Below the pieces are notes generated by a model. It was not told the DNA's origin, made no database searches, and was given only the letters and a program-made list of their open reading frames with translations. A DNA stretch of 64,000 nucleotides, taken from contig JAJNNQ010000008.1 in NCBI GenBank assembly GCA_027886175.1, positions 8,347,001-8,411,000 on the forward strand, in the 5' to 3' direction. The position numbers were made by a program, and so were the translations under genes. Below are positions 25,601-37,500 of this stretch, in pieces. Numbering within the stretch: the first letter of the stretch is position 1; the number at the start of each line of letters is the position of its first letter. This DNA comes from Phylloscopus collybita (taxonomy: Eukaryota; Chordata; Aves; Passeriformes; Phylloscopidae).

Positions 25601-26896
25601 TTTCCATTTTCATTATAAATTAAACAATCTGGAAGAATTACATTGCAAGCATATGATTTAAACCACCCACTCTCTTTGGATTACAGGGGTCTTCAGATTC
25701 TATTAAGGGAAGGTCAGAACAATGACATCTGAATGATATTTAGCTTGAATGCTTGTGCTTTGTCTATGCCAGACTGCAGCTTTTGGTGTCTTTTGGCTGC
25801 TGTGAGAAAAGAACCAGGTTTTCCGTGGGAGAACTGTGAAATAGGTATTTTCTAGATTTCTTTCTAACAATCTAGACCCAAATATATTTCCAGAGCTGCA
25901 GACTGGTCCTTTGGACTCTTTTAATGTTGTTTCTGTGTTTCACTTAGTTTCTATTTCATTTGAGCACCCAAATCTCAAAATGAAGTGCAGATAATGTGTT
26001 GGCAAGGTTGTAATGGAAGTTTTTCCAGAAGGTAATTTTACTTAAAAAAATAACATCTATTTGTAAACAGCATTTGCAGCTCCTTGTTTTTCTTGAATTC
26101 TTTTCTTGTTGGTTTAAAAAAAACAAACAGGAATGGGATCATATATTTTACCCTAATCTCTGATCTCAGCAAGCTTCAAGGCATCTTCACATGAGGATTT
26201 CTATTGATGATGGGTGACAGCCTAATGTGCCCACCTCTGTTAAAACTAGGGATGTGGAAAGTTCTGGTTCTCTAAAGTAATGCACTGAAATTTCCTTATA
26301 ACCCTGTACTGTAAAACTGGAGCTATGGAGAGATTTTTCAAAATGTAATCTAATGCAGATGCTTTTCTGAAGTCTGTCCAATTTGAAACTTTTGACCCCA
26401 AATATATCCAGAAGGAGATAATGTTTTGGAGGGAAATGGAGGTAAAACCTGAGCATAGAGTTGAAAAATCTTCAAACAATTCTATTTTATTATTTCTTAA
26501 ACTATTAAAGTATCAATTTTCAATAGATGAACAGAGATTTTGCTCTGTGAACCAGAGAAAATAAATTGTCTAAGGTACAATTGAGAAATACCTACATACA
26601 TTTTTTAAACTTTAAAACCAACAAAAATAAACAAAAAAAAATCTTCAGCATTAATTATACAATGAAAGGAAGAATGATCTAGAAAGTATAATCTCCTCAA
26701 ATCAGTGGGATATTAAAATGAAAAAAATTAGGAGACTTACCATACATACAGTGTGGGACTCTGTGTAACAATCCCATCCTGAAACCATAACAAATAAATG
26801 AATAAGCATGAAGAGATAGTTGATTTTGAGGGAGCTTTAGTTTTTTTGTTTGTCCATATAAGTCATTATTCCCTTTTTAATGGAAATAAGGAGGGG
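22686..26896. other. Unique noncoding DNA
   Basis: AT-rich, with short unrecognised frames only. A-rich low complexity occurs near 26601-26641. Confidence 0.5.
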
Positions 26897-26961
26897 TTTT
26901 TGTATATATCCTACATGCCAGGAAATTTTCTATTGCCTGGCATGTAGGATATATGCAAAAA
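26897..26961 (+). repeat. Near-perfect 26-bp inverted repeat, 13-base loop
   Basis: The left arm 26897-26922 (TTTTTG...GCCAGG) and right arm 26936-26961 (CCTGGC...CAAAAA) are reverse complements except for one position, which would still be a G-U wobble in plus-strand RNA. The loop is AAATTTTCTATTG. It is the strongest hairpin I found in the window. Its size is in the pre-microRNA range, but such a clean stem also fits a recent template-switch mutation. No TSD or transposon ends were seen. Confidence 0.9.
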
Positions 26962-27419
26962 TGACACTTTAAATCCAAATATTATGCCTTGGCTGCCTAT
27001 GAGAACAAGTGACATAGCAAATATGATGGTGATCTTCACTCAGCTCTCAGAGTGTGCTCTGCCTTCCAAATCACTCAGCTGCAAAACACGAGTGCTCTGG
27101 AGGCACAGGGCTGATGGTTTGGTTTACAGTCTTTTAGTTTATTTAGCAAACTGAAATAACAGTTGTTTTGCAGTCAACTTTGTGGAACAGATAAACAATA
27201 GTGACAATTTCATATGATGTATACAGACAGAAGCGGTTATCTGCACCCCCTGAGTGATGGAGCTTGTCATATTCCCTTCTCCAGTAATGCACAAGGTTAG
27301 AAATCAATGTCTTAATCATGGGCAGCTCTGGGCAGTTCAGATATATCACACACAAACAGGCTTCTAATTACATTTAAGAAATACATATCATACATATATA
27401 AACTGACATAAATATCAGA
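26962..27419. other. Unique noncoding DNA
   Basis: No supported feature. A 70-codon minus frame at 27143-27355 is not recognised. Confidence 0.5.
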
Positions 27420-27860
27420 GTGGTGTTGCTAGCTGTCAAAGTGGATAAGTATAATTCCCTGGGCGGCCCTTGACAGGTTCAATACCTGCTCCGGAGGTGC
27501 TATGAGCAGCATTATACGGCTGATTGAGTTATGACAGCTCCAACCCAACAGGGGAGCCGGGCAGGAAGGAATAGCCTGGGCTGCAGACAAATGATGATAA
27601 AGTGATCACTTTAAAGAACAATCTCCATAATATTTCATGCTCACTGCACGGTGTAAAGGCAGCCTTGACTGCGGGGCTAACTGCTCTATCAATTGATTTG
27701 ATTCACTGCTGCAGCTACTCCCAGTCATAATATTTCAAATAAATGGTACCGTGGATAGAAATAATATCTGCATCAATATTAACCCTGAAAGGACTAATGG
27801 ACACAAGCTATAATTTCCTGGACACCCTAATAATGCATTTTGACTGGGCTTGGCACAGAA
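27420..27860. promoter_or_regulatory. Strong candidate conserved enhancer-like element
   Basis: About seven CpGs survive in roughly 330 bases of complex, repeat-free DNA (GGGCGGCC, TCCGGA, TACGGC, GCCGGG, CACGGT, TGCGGG, ACCGTG). Three MEIS/TGIF-type TGACAG cores occur: 27433-27438 (reverse), 27471-27476 and 27532-27537. The last follows a PBX-like TGATTGAG at 27521-27528. A 16-bp perfect palindrome, TAAAGTGATCACTTTA, lies at 27598-27613 and holds two inverted NKX2-like words. A SOX-like AACAAT is at 27617-27622 and a palindromic ATCAATTGAT at 27688-27697. This mix is typical of developmental enhancers. Conservation itself was not tested. The 153-codon frame at 27743-28204 overlaps only the end and is taken as chance. 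Confidence 0.5.
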
Positions 27861-29506
27861 TGATTTTTCTTTCTTTTTTTACGCTTTTTTCTTTTTTAAT
27901 AAAAACAATGTATTGTTTACTTAAACTTTCCTTTTATGGCTATAAAAGAAGCAGCTTTGCAGCTCAGGCCTCATTCCTAGCCACAAGTTTAATTTTAAAA
28001 GAAATTCTGTTAATTGTTATTTTTAAGTGTTTAAATCTTAATATATTTTATCAAAATTACATTAAATATGTAAATGAGAGAAAAGGCATTTTTTGCATGT
28101 GTGTATTATATATGATTTATCTGTACATGTGTGTAGAGACAGACATAATAGTGCTCAGATTTTTTACTAAGTTATATTTAAAACACACAGGAATTTTAAA
28201 TTAATTATAAATGAGAATGAAGTCAACAAAGTATTTTCTGGAAACACAGGGAACCAGTAAATTCTAATGATTATACAGGATGCTAGGAGATTTTATTTTT
28301 CCTTTAGAAATAATAATAAGTATCATATGAAACAGGCTTAACATATAAGAAGTACAACTGAATTTATGGGTTCATAATCCTAAATCAAACCTTATTTCTA
28401 TTTTCCATGCAGTTTTTCACATACTCTGTAACATAATGGATGTTTATTCTGTTCTTTCATTCATAACACCCTGTTGACATTTAAGTCCCTTTTAAAGATC
28501 TTCTGCGCTTATTGTGAATCAAGTTGACAAGTATAAATTGTATAATTTTATTATTGTTATTCTTTTTCCACTACTACTGCCTACTTGACTGTTGTTGGAT
28601 TGTACACTTTAAACCATTTCCAAACATTCAGAAACTGTTTGAAGAAATACTATCAATGCATGCTAAGAAGTAGACTGAATGTGCTCTTTCTCTGATTATT
28701 AGTTTGTATCTGCTTAAGGATTGTCTTTATCAGATTCTCTGTTTTTTTCTTATTTGTCCCTTAAACACTGACTATAAATCAGAGCAGGAGATACTTTGGT
28801 TTGAATGTCATGAGGCTTGTTTAAATTTAAAGCTTAAACAGAGAGAGGTATTTTATGAACAGTCCTTAGTGAATGCTCCAACTGCAACACTTCACCAACC
28901 TCTGAAGTGGTCTTAAAAAGGCTTCAAAGGACTTCAATTTATAGTTTTCCAGAAGATCTGGGGAATATTTGTATTTCTTAGGAGGGAGAATAAAACCTGA
29001 GGGTTCCAAGTGGGTTTGGAAGGCTGGCTTGAATCTGAAATTGAAATTGAAAATTAAGGATGATTGGCATTGGCCTAACTCCACTTTTCCCACCAGTCTA
29101 ATAGGCCACAAAAGCAGTGTTTTCCTCCTTTCTAGATCTGAGTAATCAAGCAAGCTTGTCGTGTTTGTTGCTTGATATTTGATCAATATCAAATTTAACC
29201 AGAAATGCAAGCACATTACTTTTATCATGTATTTCTTTTTAATTCTGGTTGTTCTTTTGGTTTTTTTTGAAGCCTATGCCAACAGTACAGATCACTGTTT
29301 TGTTATTACTGCTCTAAATTCCTACTGGAGTTCATGTTTCTTCATGAAAAAACTGACATTTCCTCTTCCTCTTTGCTGCTTACTTTCTCTCTTCTGGAAA
29401 AATTTTCTTCCTCCTTGCACGCATTGCACGAGAGTTGTTTTGTTTCTCCATTTCAGACCATTTCCTCCAACTTCATCCCTGTCTGGTGTCCTTTTTACAT
29501 TCATCA
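27861..29506. other. Very AT-rich unique noncoding DNA
   Basis: Low-complexity T/A-rich stretches give hydrophobic frames with no family match. A small symmetric motif, TTGATAT-TTGATCA-ATATCAA, lies at 29172-29192. Confidence 0.5.
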
Positions 29507-29952
29507 TATCGTAGAATCATAGAATGGTTTAGATTGGAAGGGACTTTGAAGATCATCTGGTTCCAACACCCTGCCATGGGCAAGGACATCTTCCACCAGA
29601 CCAGGTTGTTCCACACCTCAAACACTCCCAGGGGTGGGGCAGCCCCATCTTCTCTGGGCAACCTGTGCCAGGGATGCAGCACTCTCACAGTAAAGAAATT
29701 TTTTCCCCAATATCTAACCAGAATCTACTCTGTTTCAATTTGAACACATTCCTCCTTGTCCTGTCAGTAAATGCTTTTGTAAACTGCTTTGCCCCATCCT
29801 TCCTGTAAGTTCACTTCTGGTACTGCAAGGCTGCTATCAAGTCACCCTGAAGCCTTCTCTCTTCTAGGCAGAACAATCCCAATTCTCTCAGCCTTTCCTC
29901 ATAGGAGAAGTGCTCCATCCCTCTGATTAACTTGGTGACCCTCTGGATTCTA
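29507..29952 (-). mobile_element. CR1 LINE, 3' end, best preserved copy
   Basis: The left edge shows the CR1 3' terminal octamers (GTAGAATCATAGAATG on plus, i.e. CATTCTATGATTCTAC). Then come GGTTTAGATTGGAAGGGACT, GATCATCTGGTTCCAACA, CTGCCATGGGCAAGGACA, CTTCTCTGGGCAACCTGT, AGTAAAGAAATTTTTTCCCC, TCCTTGTCCTGTCA, CCTTCTCTCTTCTAGGCAGA and CTCATAGGAGAAGTGCTCCA. All are in the order of a CR1 3' region read backwards. It is 5'-truncated near 29952, the common outcome of target-primed reverse transcription. No polymerase domain is left. Confidence 0.95.
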
Positions 29953-30187
29953 ATATTTGTCATTATTTGGACTATATCTTTCCAACATAACTCTATAAGT
30001 GTGTGACCTTCGTCATACAGACATAATTTAACTTTGTCAAAAAGTTGTACTGGCCTATCTTCTAGAACTTCTATTTATCGCTTTCATTCTCTGTCTCTGC
30101 TCTCTATCTGTTGAATTACTTTCTGATGATGTTCTGTAAATAAATTTCAGGTTTCACCATTTGATCAGAAGGATCAATTGACTGGAG
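29953..30187. other. Unique noncoding DNA between CR1 copies
   Basis: No recognisable feature. It separates two CR1 fragments of the same orientation and could hide diverged CR1 sequence. Confidence 0.4.
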
Positions 30188-30290
30188 TCAGAATAGCTGG
30201 GGTTGGAAGGGGCTTTTAAAGCTCCTTTAATGCAGTCCCCTGCCATAAGCAGAGAGGTTGCACTAGCTCCTCATCTCCACCAGTGTGTCC
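30188..30290 (-). mobile_element. Short degraded CR1 3' fragment
   Basis: GTCAGAATAGCTGGGGTTGGAAGGGGCTTTTAAAGCTCC followed by AGTCCCCTGCCATAAGCAG and GTTGCACTAG matches the reversed CR1 3' end in order, though diverged. The right edge is uncertain. Confidence 0.65.
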
Positions 30291-31315
30291 TTGGCTTGCC
30301 CTTTGCTCTTCTTTCCATATGTTACCTCTAAGATATAGGCCACAAAGGCAAAGTCAGTAGTTATCCTGCCCTCTCTGAAATATAATATGCTGGCTTGCCA
30401 CGATCTAATGTTTCTCTATGAATCTTCAATGTATCACAGAGCAGAGTTTTAAACTTTTGCTGAAAACTGTTTACAGCAACCAAAGCTCTTTTCAGCATAC
30501 CTGCTGTTGACTGCAGTGCCCAACATCCTGGTGCTGCCCCTTGCTGTCACCATCCAGAAGCCCAATATGTGATGTCTACACCATGTCTTAGTCCTATTGA
30601 TTATTTTATAAAACCATTTCTGAAAGGGAGTCTGTCCTGTCCTGTCTGCAACGTAACTTTTTCAGATCTCATCATCCTCCATTAATTTATTGCTTGAAAC
30701 AGAACATTGCTTCACTTGCACATGACCAGAAACCTTTTGTAAAGTCTGTTTACCCAGACAATTTCTTTCCCTCCTCCCTTGTTTTTCTTCCATTAGCTCC
30801 ATCACACTTGTAGTAAAATACTTGTTTTCATGTTCACTCTTTCCTTTCCTGTTATCTATCATCCTGCTCTCAATATCAAGATATCATATGCCTCACTAAT
30901 CTTGGTGAGTAATGAGTGCCCAGTTTCCACCTCCCACTTGTTACTTCTTCCTGTGAGCATTTCTCTCCTGTCAGCCCTCCTTATGCTTGCAAGGATCTTG
31001 CCATGAACATTTGCAGAAGTATTTCACTGTTGTCTTACAAAGCCTTGCTAGAATTTCTCTGTGGCTTTAGGTCCAAAAACTGATTATCAAGTCTCCAGCC
31101 TGAAATCTTGCCAAAGTCAAGTTTATTACATACAAGTGTTTTATTTCTTGCCTTTCTCATCAAAATTGTTTTTTGTTTTTTTCTTTGAATACTCTCCAAT
31201 CTGTCTGTATCTCTTTTTATACTGGGGTGATAAGTTATTGTGGGTGAAGACTATTTTTCAGTGTTTGCACAGTAGCACACACCCAGAGCACTGTAGCAAT
31301 ACAAGTACTTATGAC
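30291..31315. other. Unique noncoding DNA
   Basis: Pyrimidine-rich stretches and short unrecognised frames. No supported feature. Confidence 0.45.

Positions 31316-31377
<62 letters not shown>
31316..31377 (+). repeat. (AAT)n microsatellite, about 20 units
   Basis: Sixty-two bases of perfect AAT repeat, ending in a short A run. It gives poly-N, poly-I and poly-Y frames that have no meaning as protein. Confidence 0.98.
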
Positions 31378-31381
<4 letters not shown>

Positions 31382-31420
31382 GGTAAGCTATGAGACAGTC
31401 TGTGTAATTAATGCTGTCAA

Positions 31421-31573
31421 GATGTGCCCTGGCAGCCAGGAGGGCCAAGAGTGTCCTGCGGGGCACCAAACACATGCTGTGACTCTTGAGAATGATCCTG
31501 TGCAGGGCCAGGAGCTGGACTTGAAGTTCCTTGTGGGTCCCTTCCAGCTCAGCAGAGTCTGTGATTCTGTGAC
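31421..31573 (+). mobile_element. CR1 LINE fragment with internal deletion
   Basis: The left part (GCCCTGGCAGCCAGGAGGGCCAA, GTGTCCTG, GGGGCACCAAACACA) resembles late CR1 ORF2 coding sequence. The right part (CAGGGCCAGGAGCTGGACTT, GTGGGTCCCTTCCAGCTCAG) is the CR1 3' UTR. It ends in two terminal octamers, TCTGTGATTCTGTGAC, at 31558-31573. The join between them omits most of what normally lies between, so an internal deletion occurred. Confidence 0.8.
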
Positions 31574-31679
31574 AATTGAGAAATAAATTAAAAAAAAAAT
31601 TAATTTATTTATTTTCAAATATTAATTATTTAGGAGATCTCACTTCCACATGGAGTCTGAGACTTAATACTGGTTTCAG

Positions 31680-32185
31680 ATGTGACAACACAAAACACAG
31701 CTTCCGGACTGGGCCAGCAATGTGCTTTTTAAGACTGATAAATTATAGAGTTGCATCCATTTTCCAGCTAATGTAGATGAAGTGTAAATACTTGATTATA
31801 ACTGAAATGCATCCCTTTACAGTATTGTAAATGAGGAGGTGGAAAGACCCTCGATATTTTAAGGGCCAAAGAGAATCACGGGAGCAGCTTTAAAGATTAA
31901 TTCCTTGTGTCTAGTGTAAAACAAGATTAAATTAGCTTGTGTGAGCTGCTGTTAGCAGATGCACTATTACATTATGCATGATTCCTGACTGCTCGTAGCA
32001 TGAACAAACTGCACAGTGTTCCATTAGTGATTTTCAATGCTGTGCTAAGCTTTAAGTCACATAGACAGGCCAATGTATTGGGTTTACTTTGTGGATGTGT
32101 TTTCCAGGCAATTTCACAACCTACCTGATCACTGTTATTGATTGACCGCATTTGAAATGGATAAAAGAATTAACCTGTGTAAGGG
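31680..32185. promoter_or_regulatory. Strong candidate conserved noncoding element
   Basis: About 500 bases of complex unique sequence with five retained CpGs (TTCCGG, CCTCGA, TCACGG, GCTCGT, ACCGCA). TGATTGAC, a PBX-type word, lies at 32139-32146. An ATGCAT octamer-type core lies at 31974-31979, and several TAAT homeodomain cores are spread across the block. No open frame spans it. It starts about 100 bases beyond a CR1 end, so the CR1 did not interrupt it. Conservation not measured. Confidence 0.42.
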
Positions 32186-33814
32186 TAGCAGAATGGGGTA
32201 TATACAGTATCCTATATACTTAGGAAAATCAATAATACTCTAATGTAGAAAATTTAACCAGACAAGACAAAACCGTCTTCCCACCTGCATCAATCCTCAT
32301 GCTCCCTCCCAGAGTAATACATTATAGTTACACCATATATTTTTAATATATTTTATCCTTTGATGCTTCTCCTTTTACTCTCCCCTGTAACCTTGTGGAT
32401 GTACTCCTGTGCACACTGTAAAACAATCTGAGGAGCTCCTGAACAGGTACCTTTTTCTTCTCTCATGCCCACTTTCCCTTGAAGTGAAAACCAGGCAGCT
32501 GTACACATCTAGAGACTTGTTCCCATCTTTTGGGGTATATTCCTGCTTTCTGCCACTTTCCTTCTTTACTTATATCTTGTCTCTCTGCTTTTACACTCAT
32601 TGTGCCTCAGCAAGTTCCTTCTCCTGCTTGTGACATTTTCCTACCCTCTTCTGCTTTAAATGAGGACGAGATGCACGCAAACACATTCTTAGTGCCTTTG
32701 CCTCATCACACCTACTTTTCAGGCTCTCCAGCTAAACAGTCCTGCTTTTTGTATTCGAGTTAATCTTTCCAGTACTGGCTAATGAAATGCTTGTCGCTGA
32801 AAAGTGAACAAGTCCAAGCTTGTAAACCAAATATTTTTGTGGAAAACCCTCTAATGTTATGGCTACTTGAAATCTTTACCGCAAGCATGACTGAAGCTGT
32901 CATCAAGGTTATTCATCCTTATAGTGAGCTTTTATATTTTATTTTTGTCCTATAGCTGGGCTCAGAAATAAGCTGTAGTACAACTTCAGTTGTATTGTGC
33001 TTGTTCCTCCAACGCTGAGAGAACATTAAACATACCAAACCTCTGGGCGTCTGGGAATTCCTGCCTTCTTGGCCAACTCCCTTTCCTTCTTGGCTAACTC
33101 TGCCTATTCACAACCTCCTCTAAAGCAATAGCCACCCAGAATGGCATTTCTGCCTCTGCTTTCAAGAAACCCAGGATACTTCAGGAAGAAAAAAGTGAGA
33201 AGCAGTGGTGCTGCTTAGGCTGTGCTTATTCCACAAGATGGGAAAGGATAAAGAAAGGGACTTGCTATGCAGCTTTAGAATGTGCTTCCAGTCTACTGCA
33301 ACATTTTTTTTTTCTTGTAAAAACTAGGAATCTCAAAATTGTGTCCTGTTTTGGAATAAATGCTTCTCTGAACCCTTTCCTGGAATATGCAATGAATTAA
33401 TCTGTAGACTATTAGAAGGTTGGTTACAAGGAATAAAATATAGCCAGCTGGTGAAGGTACTGTCTTTTACATAGAGCTGAGCCTAAACTCCATGCCTGTC
33501 TCTGTATTATGTTGTATAGGTTTGCAATATTTTATTTTCTGTAGCCTTCTGGTGTTCAGAATTTTTTTACTAATTTCAGCCCTGATGGTCCCTCCTTGCT
33601 TTGCCCTTGTTCTCTGTGGACGTGCCTTGTAAAATGGTGTTAGAGTGGTTGCTCACTGAGCTAATGTTGTGTTAGCTAATGACTTTAATATGAACTAGCA
33701 AAATTACACAAAAAACTGGTAACATTTCTTGGAAGTAAAATTGATTGCAGAAGTTAGTACATGATTTCAAAACGCCATTATTGTTGTTTAAAGGAACCAA
33801 TAATTCAAGACCTG
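32186..33814. other. Unique noncoding DNA
   Basis: No repeat family seen. A short imperfect direct repeat (CCTTCTTGGC-AACTC) occurs at about 33063-33105. Confidence 0.45.
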
Positions 33815-34260
33815 TTTTTTCCACGCCAGCCAAAGGGACGTAGAGACTAGAAAAGACAAATCAATCACAAGGCTTTATATATGAGCTCTTTCTGCTCAAA
33901 TGTCTGCCCAGACAGGATCAGCTTGGGTGGTAAGGTCAGCAGGGTGACAGAGCTGGGCAGCAGTGTCACTGCTGTCCCACTGCACGCTGGCCAGGCACTG
34001 AGGAGCTGCCGCCAAATCCCAGCGTGATGACAACAGGACTTAGAGGGGAGTTAGCAACAAGCCCAGGAGTACTGCAAACAGAAAAACAGGCTTCCCTCAA
34101 ATGTCAGTATTCCTAAAAGAGAAAACAATATTCTGGTTCACAGACATTTAAGAGATACCTGTGCAATTTTTAAGCAGTCCATGTAAACAAATACCCCCTC
34201 AGAAAACAAATACTTCTGTAAAAAACCCTGACTATCGACATTAAGCCGTTTCAGAGCAAT
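33815..34260. promoter_or_regulatory. CpG-retaining complex block, possible regulatory element
   Basis: About seven CpGs in 440 bases (CACGCC, GACGTA, CACGCT, GCCGCC, AGCGTG, ATCGAC, GCCGTT). No frame or repeat explains them. A weak candidate judged only by composition. Confidence 0.25.
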
Positions 34261-34370
34261 GCAGTAGATACTGAATAAAAGACCACTACAGTTCTTTATT
34301 GCTAGGGGGGAAAAGGTTCAAATATTGCTTGGCAAATTACTGTTTGCTAGGGGCACTATTACCAGTTGAC

Positions 34371-34578
34371 ACAATCATTGGTCAGCAAATTGGTCACATT
34401 ATCGGTTAGTAAATTTGAGAGTGCAGAATTATTTATTGGTAAATTAGAGATGGCAGAATTATTGGTTGGTAAGAAAAGAATTGCAGTGATTGGCTAGCAA
34501 ATTAGAGATGCTTGGTTTTGTCTGTGGATAAATCAAGGTTGGTCAGATATTGGAGGCCAAATTAAAGATGGCCATGTT
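34371..34578 (+). repeat. Degenerate 30-bp tandem repeat, about 7 units
   Basis: Units start near 34371, 34401, 34431, 34461, 34489, 34519 and 34549. The consensus is close to ATTGGTTAGYAAATTAGAGA followed by TGGCAGAATT. The unit at 34519 is the most diverged, and the one at 34461 is two bases short. Divergence between units is high, so it is an ancient expansion that is no longer homogenised. Confidence 0.75.
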
Positions 34579-37500
34579 ATTTATGGTTGCTCTGGTGAAT
34601 GTTGAAATCCTGCTTTTTTGTTACAATCAAATAAACATTGGGAGGGTTTGCTTCCTTGTTTGGTTTTTTTTTTTTTTCTGATTTATTCTTTTGCAAGAAT
34701 TTCTGTGGGTATTAATATGGAAGTAAACATACGCTTTTGCTCCCTTACTTATTAATGGAACTATGTGTTAGCTGAAGTTGTGCAGAGTGCCAGGGGACTT
34801 CTGAAATTGTTTTTATGAAGTGAATATTAAAGAAAGGTGTTAGATTTCCAGAGCTAAAAACTGCAGCCTTTGCAATTCCAGCTCTAAGCTGGTGCAGTGC
34901 AGGCAGGACAAGCTATTGCTCGTGGGCTGATAGTTGGCACCAGGAGGAGCTGGTGATGGGAATCCCTTCTTGCTGCTGCTGAGGAGCTGTAGTCCTGCTT
35001 TATTTGTCTGTGAACTGAAAGCAGCAAAGGTATGGAAGAACAGTGCCTTCAAGGCAGTAATTTCTGTGAGATGTGGAGATAATCTGTGGGCAGTGGCCTC
35101 CAGCTGCTTACTTTCCTTCACAAAATCTAAAGTGCTGTGACAGAATCAATGTCCAGGTGCTGTGATGGTTTTCTGCAGAGGAACTGCAGCTGAAATTGCC
35201 ACAGCCTCACTAGGCAGCCCTGAAAGCAGCTTTTTTAAAATGTCATTGACATCACAAATGAAACAAGCTTCTGTTGAACTACAGTACTGCAACAGAAACT
35301 TTTCTGATATTTTCACATTCTCTGTTTTGAGTTTTTTCTTCTGTCTTTTCCTTTATGTGCAGAACTTCTACTTAGAAGCAATCCTGCTTTTGTATACAGT
35401 GTTAGAGCAACTCTGAAGAAAAAGTGTGTCTCAGTATCATTCTAGAACACTGAGAAAAATTCTGTTCACTTGATGAACTTTGCAAACAATGCACAGAACA
35501 CAAAGGTTCAACAATTAAATAATTTTAGATTTTGACAATGCTGAAAACAATAATAGAATATGTGTTAAGAAAAATCTATGGCTGTTGATATAGCTGTTGA
35601 ATTCTACATAGAAAATGATACTAATTAATCAGATTTACTTTTCCAAAGGGACACTATATAATGCTTTTGACAACAGTAGAGATGAAGTCAGGGAGGATGT
35701 ATTTTAAAACTTTAGGAAAGTCTTAAATTTTAAAACATTAAAATTTGCTTTTTATATGAACTCCTATAACAACAATGCTCCTACCTTTCTTGACTACTAA
35801 TTCTGCCAAAAATGATATGTTTATTTGGAAACAGTAAAGCATGTCTGACATTTTTAAGACACAGCAAGGGGAGATTTTTGCAAAAGTGAAGGGGGTGAAA
35901 AGGAATTTTTATCCTGCTAAAGAAGCAACACAATCACAAGATATCTGAGTTTTATAAATCTCCTGGATTGAGATAACATATGCTGCTCATTTTTTGGTAT
36001 TTTCATTGAATCAAAAATTAGGACTTGGAATACACCAGAACACTTCTATAACACAATGATTGTTCAGTGTTGGGTCTGTCCATCTGGAAAGTTTTAGCTG
36101 AAGCCATCATAATTAATTAGAAATGGTTTAACTAGTTCAGAAAAAAAATAATTGTAGGGCTCCCCCTTACCCTGGGTAGAGGCCTGCATGAGCTCCCCTC
36201 CAAAAATGAAATAATCCTAATGGTGCCAACCTCATTCTGCTCCCAACTCTCAAGCTCAAGTGGGCTCACCCTGTAAGGCATCCCAGTCTGGATTGTTGCA
36301 TACCTCGGAGTTTACAGTGGTGATTTGTTTCACCATGTTTGGATCCATAATCAGACTTTCTCAAAATCAGGGGGTTTCAACTGGGACAAACTGTCTTCAG
36401 TTGTTATTCAAAGGCAGCATGAGACAGGGATTGCAAATGAGCAGAAGAGCAGCCATGGTAAAAGGAAGCAGTGAAGATGGTATGGAAATAAAATAGGACT
36501 TGTGGATGGCATTATTTTTCCTTCCAGCAAAACTTAACAACTTGTAACAGAAAACAGCTCAGTGCAGGAAGAGAGAGGCAGGCCATTAACCTTTTGTTAG
36601 AAAACACCAGACTTCTGGTCTATTGCTATTTCAAACACAGATGAGCACAGGATTTAACAAGAAACCGCTGGTTGTAGTTTCAGCTGGTAAAATCAAATTT
36701 AGAGGCAGGTTGATTCCTCAAGCCATTTATCTGTGTTCTTTCCAAGCTCAGTGAGGAAGCTGGAATAAATCATTTTACTTGGGCTCAATGGACCTACCTC
36801 TCTTTTCAAATTTTTATGAGAGACAAAATCATATTTCTTAATTTGAAAAAAATTATTGATATTGTCAGGTTACAATCAGCAATAGTATGTCTGCCACTAT
36901 TTCTTGATTAGTAAATTAGTTAACATTTAGGTAAATCAGTTAAAATTTAGTTTAATAGCATGAGTCTTCACAAAATTTAAAGCTTATAATGAAAAACTTG
37001 GAAATTTGTATGCAGGAAATTTTTGTTTTGACTGTGACATTCTGAATTTCCATTTTGCTGGTATTCACTAAGCACTATTCACTGCATAACCTGAGAATTC
37101 TGGCTGTAAATGTAGGTATTGCTAATCAAATCTGCACCCCTGTGGTTAGGTGAGATATGTCCTGTGATATTGCTTGTGTCCCTTGATTAAAGAAATTATG
37201 TAATTGCACCTCTTTCTCTGTGCTAAATGTCAATTTTACATTTTACAGTTCTCAATTTTTACATTGTTGACTGATTTATGTAGTGTTTCTAGTAAAGCTC
37301 TAGACATAGAACATTTCACTCACATTACCAGCAACCTTCATATAATTCTATTTTTTGCAAGCATTTGCCTTTTGCAGTGACAAATCATTGGCAATTCAAG
37401 GATTACAATCCCTGCATTTCTGGAAAACATTTGAGAATTTTCAAAATTATTTCAAAATGAAATGAAAAAAAAATTAAATTACTTTTAGATAAAATTTGCA

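Noticed and set aside
27743..28204. 153-codon plus-strand frame as a membrane protein
   Set aside because: It is hydrophobic because the DNA is T-rich. It starts inside a regulatory-like block, has no family match and shows no sign of splice or start context.
31061..31586. Poly-N, poly-I and poly-Y frames
   Set aside because: They are translations of the AAT microsatellite.
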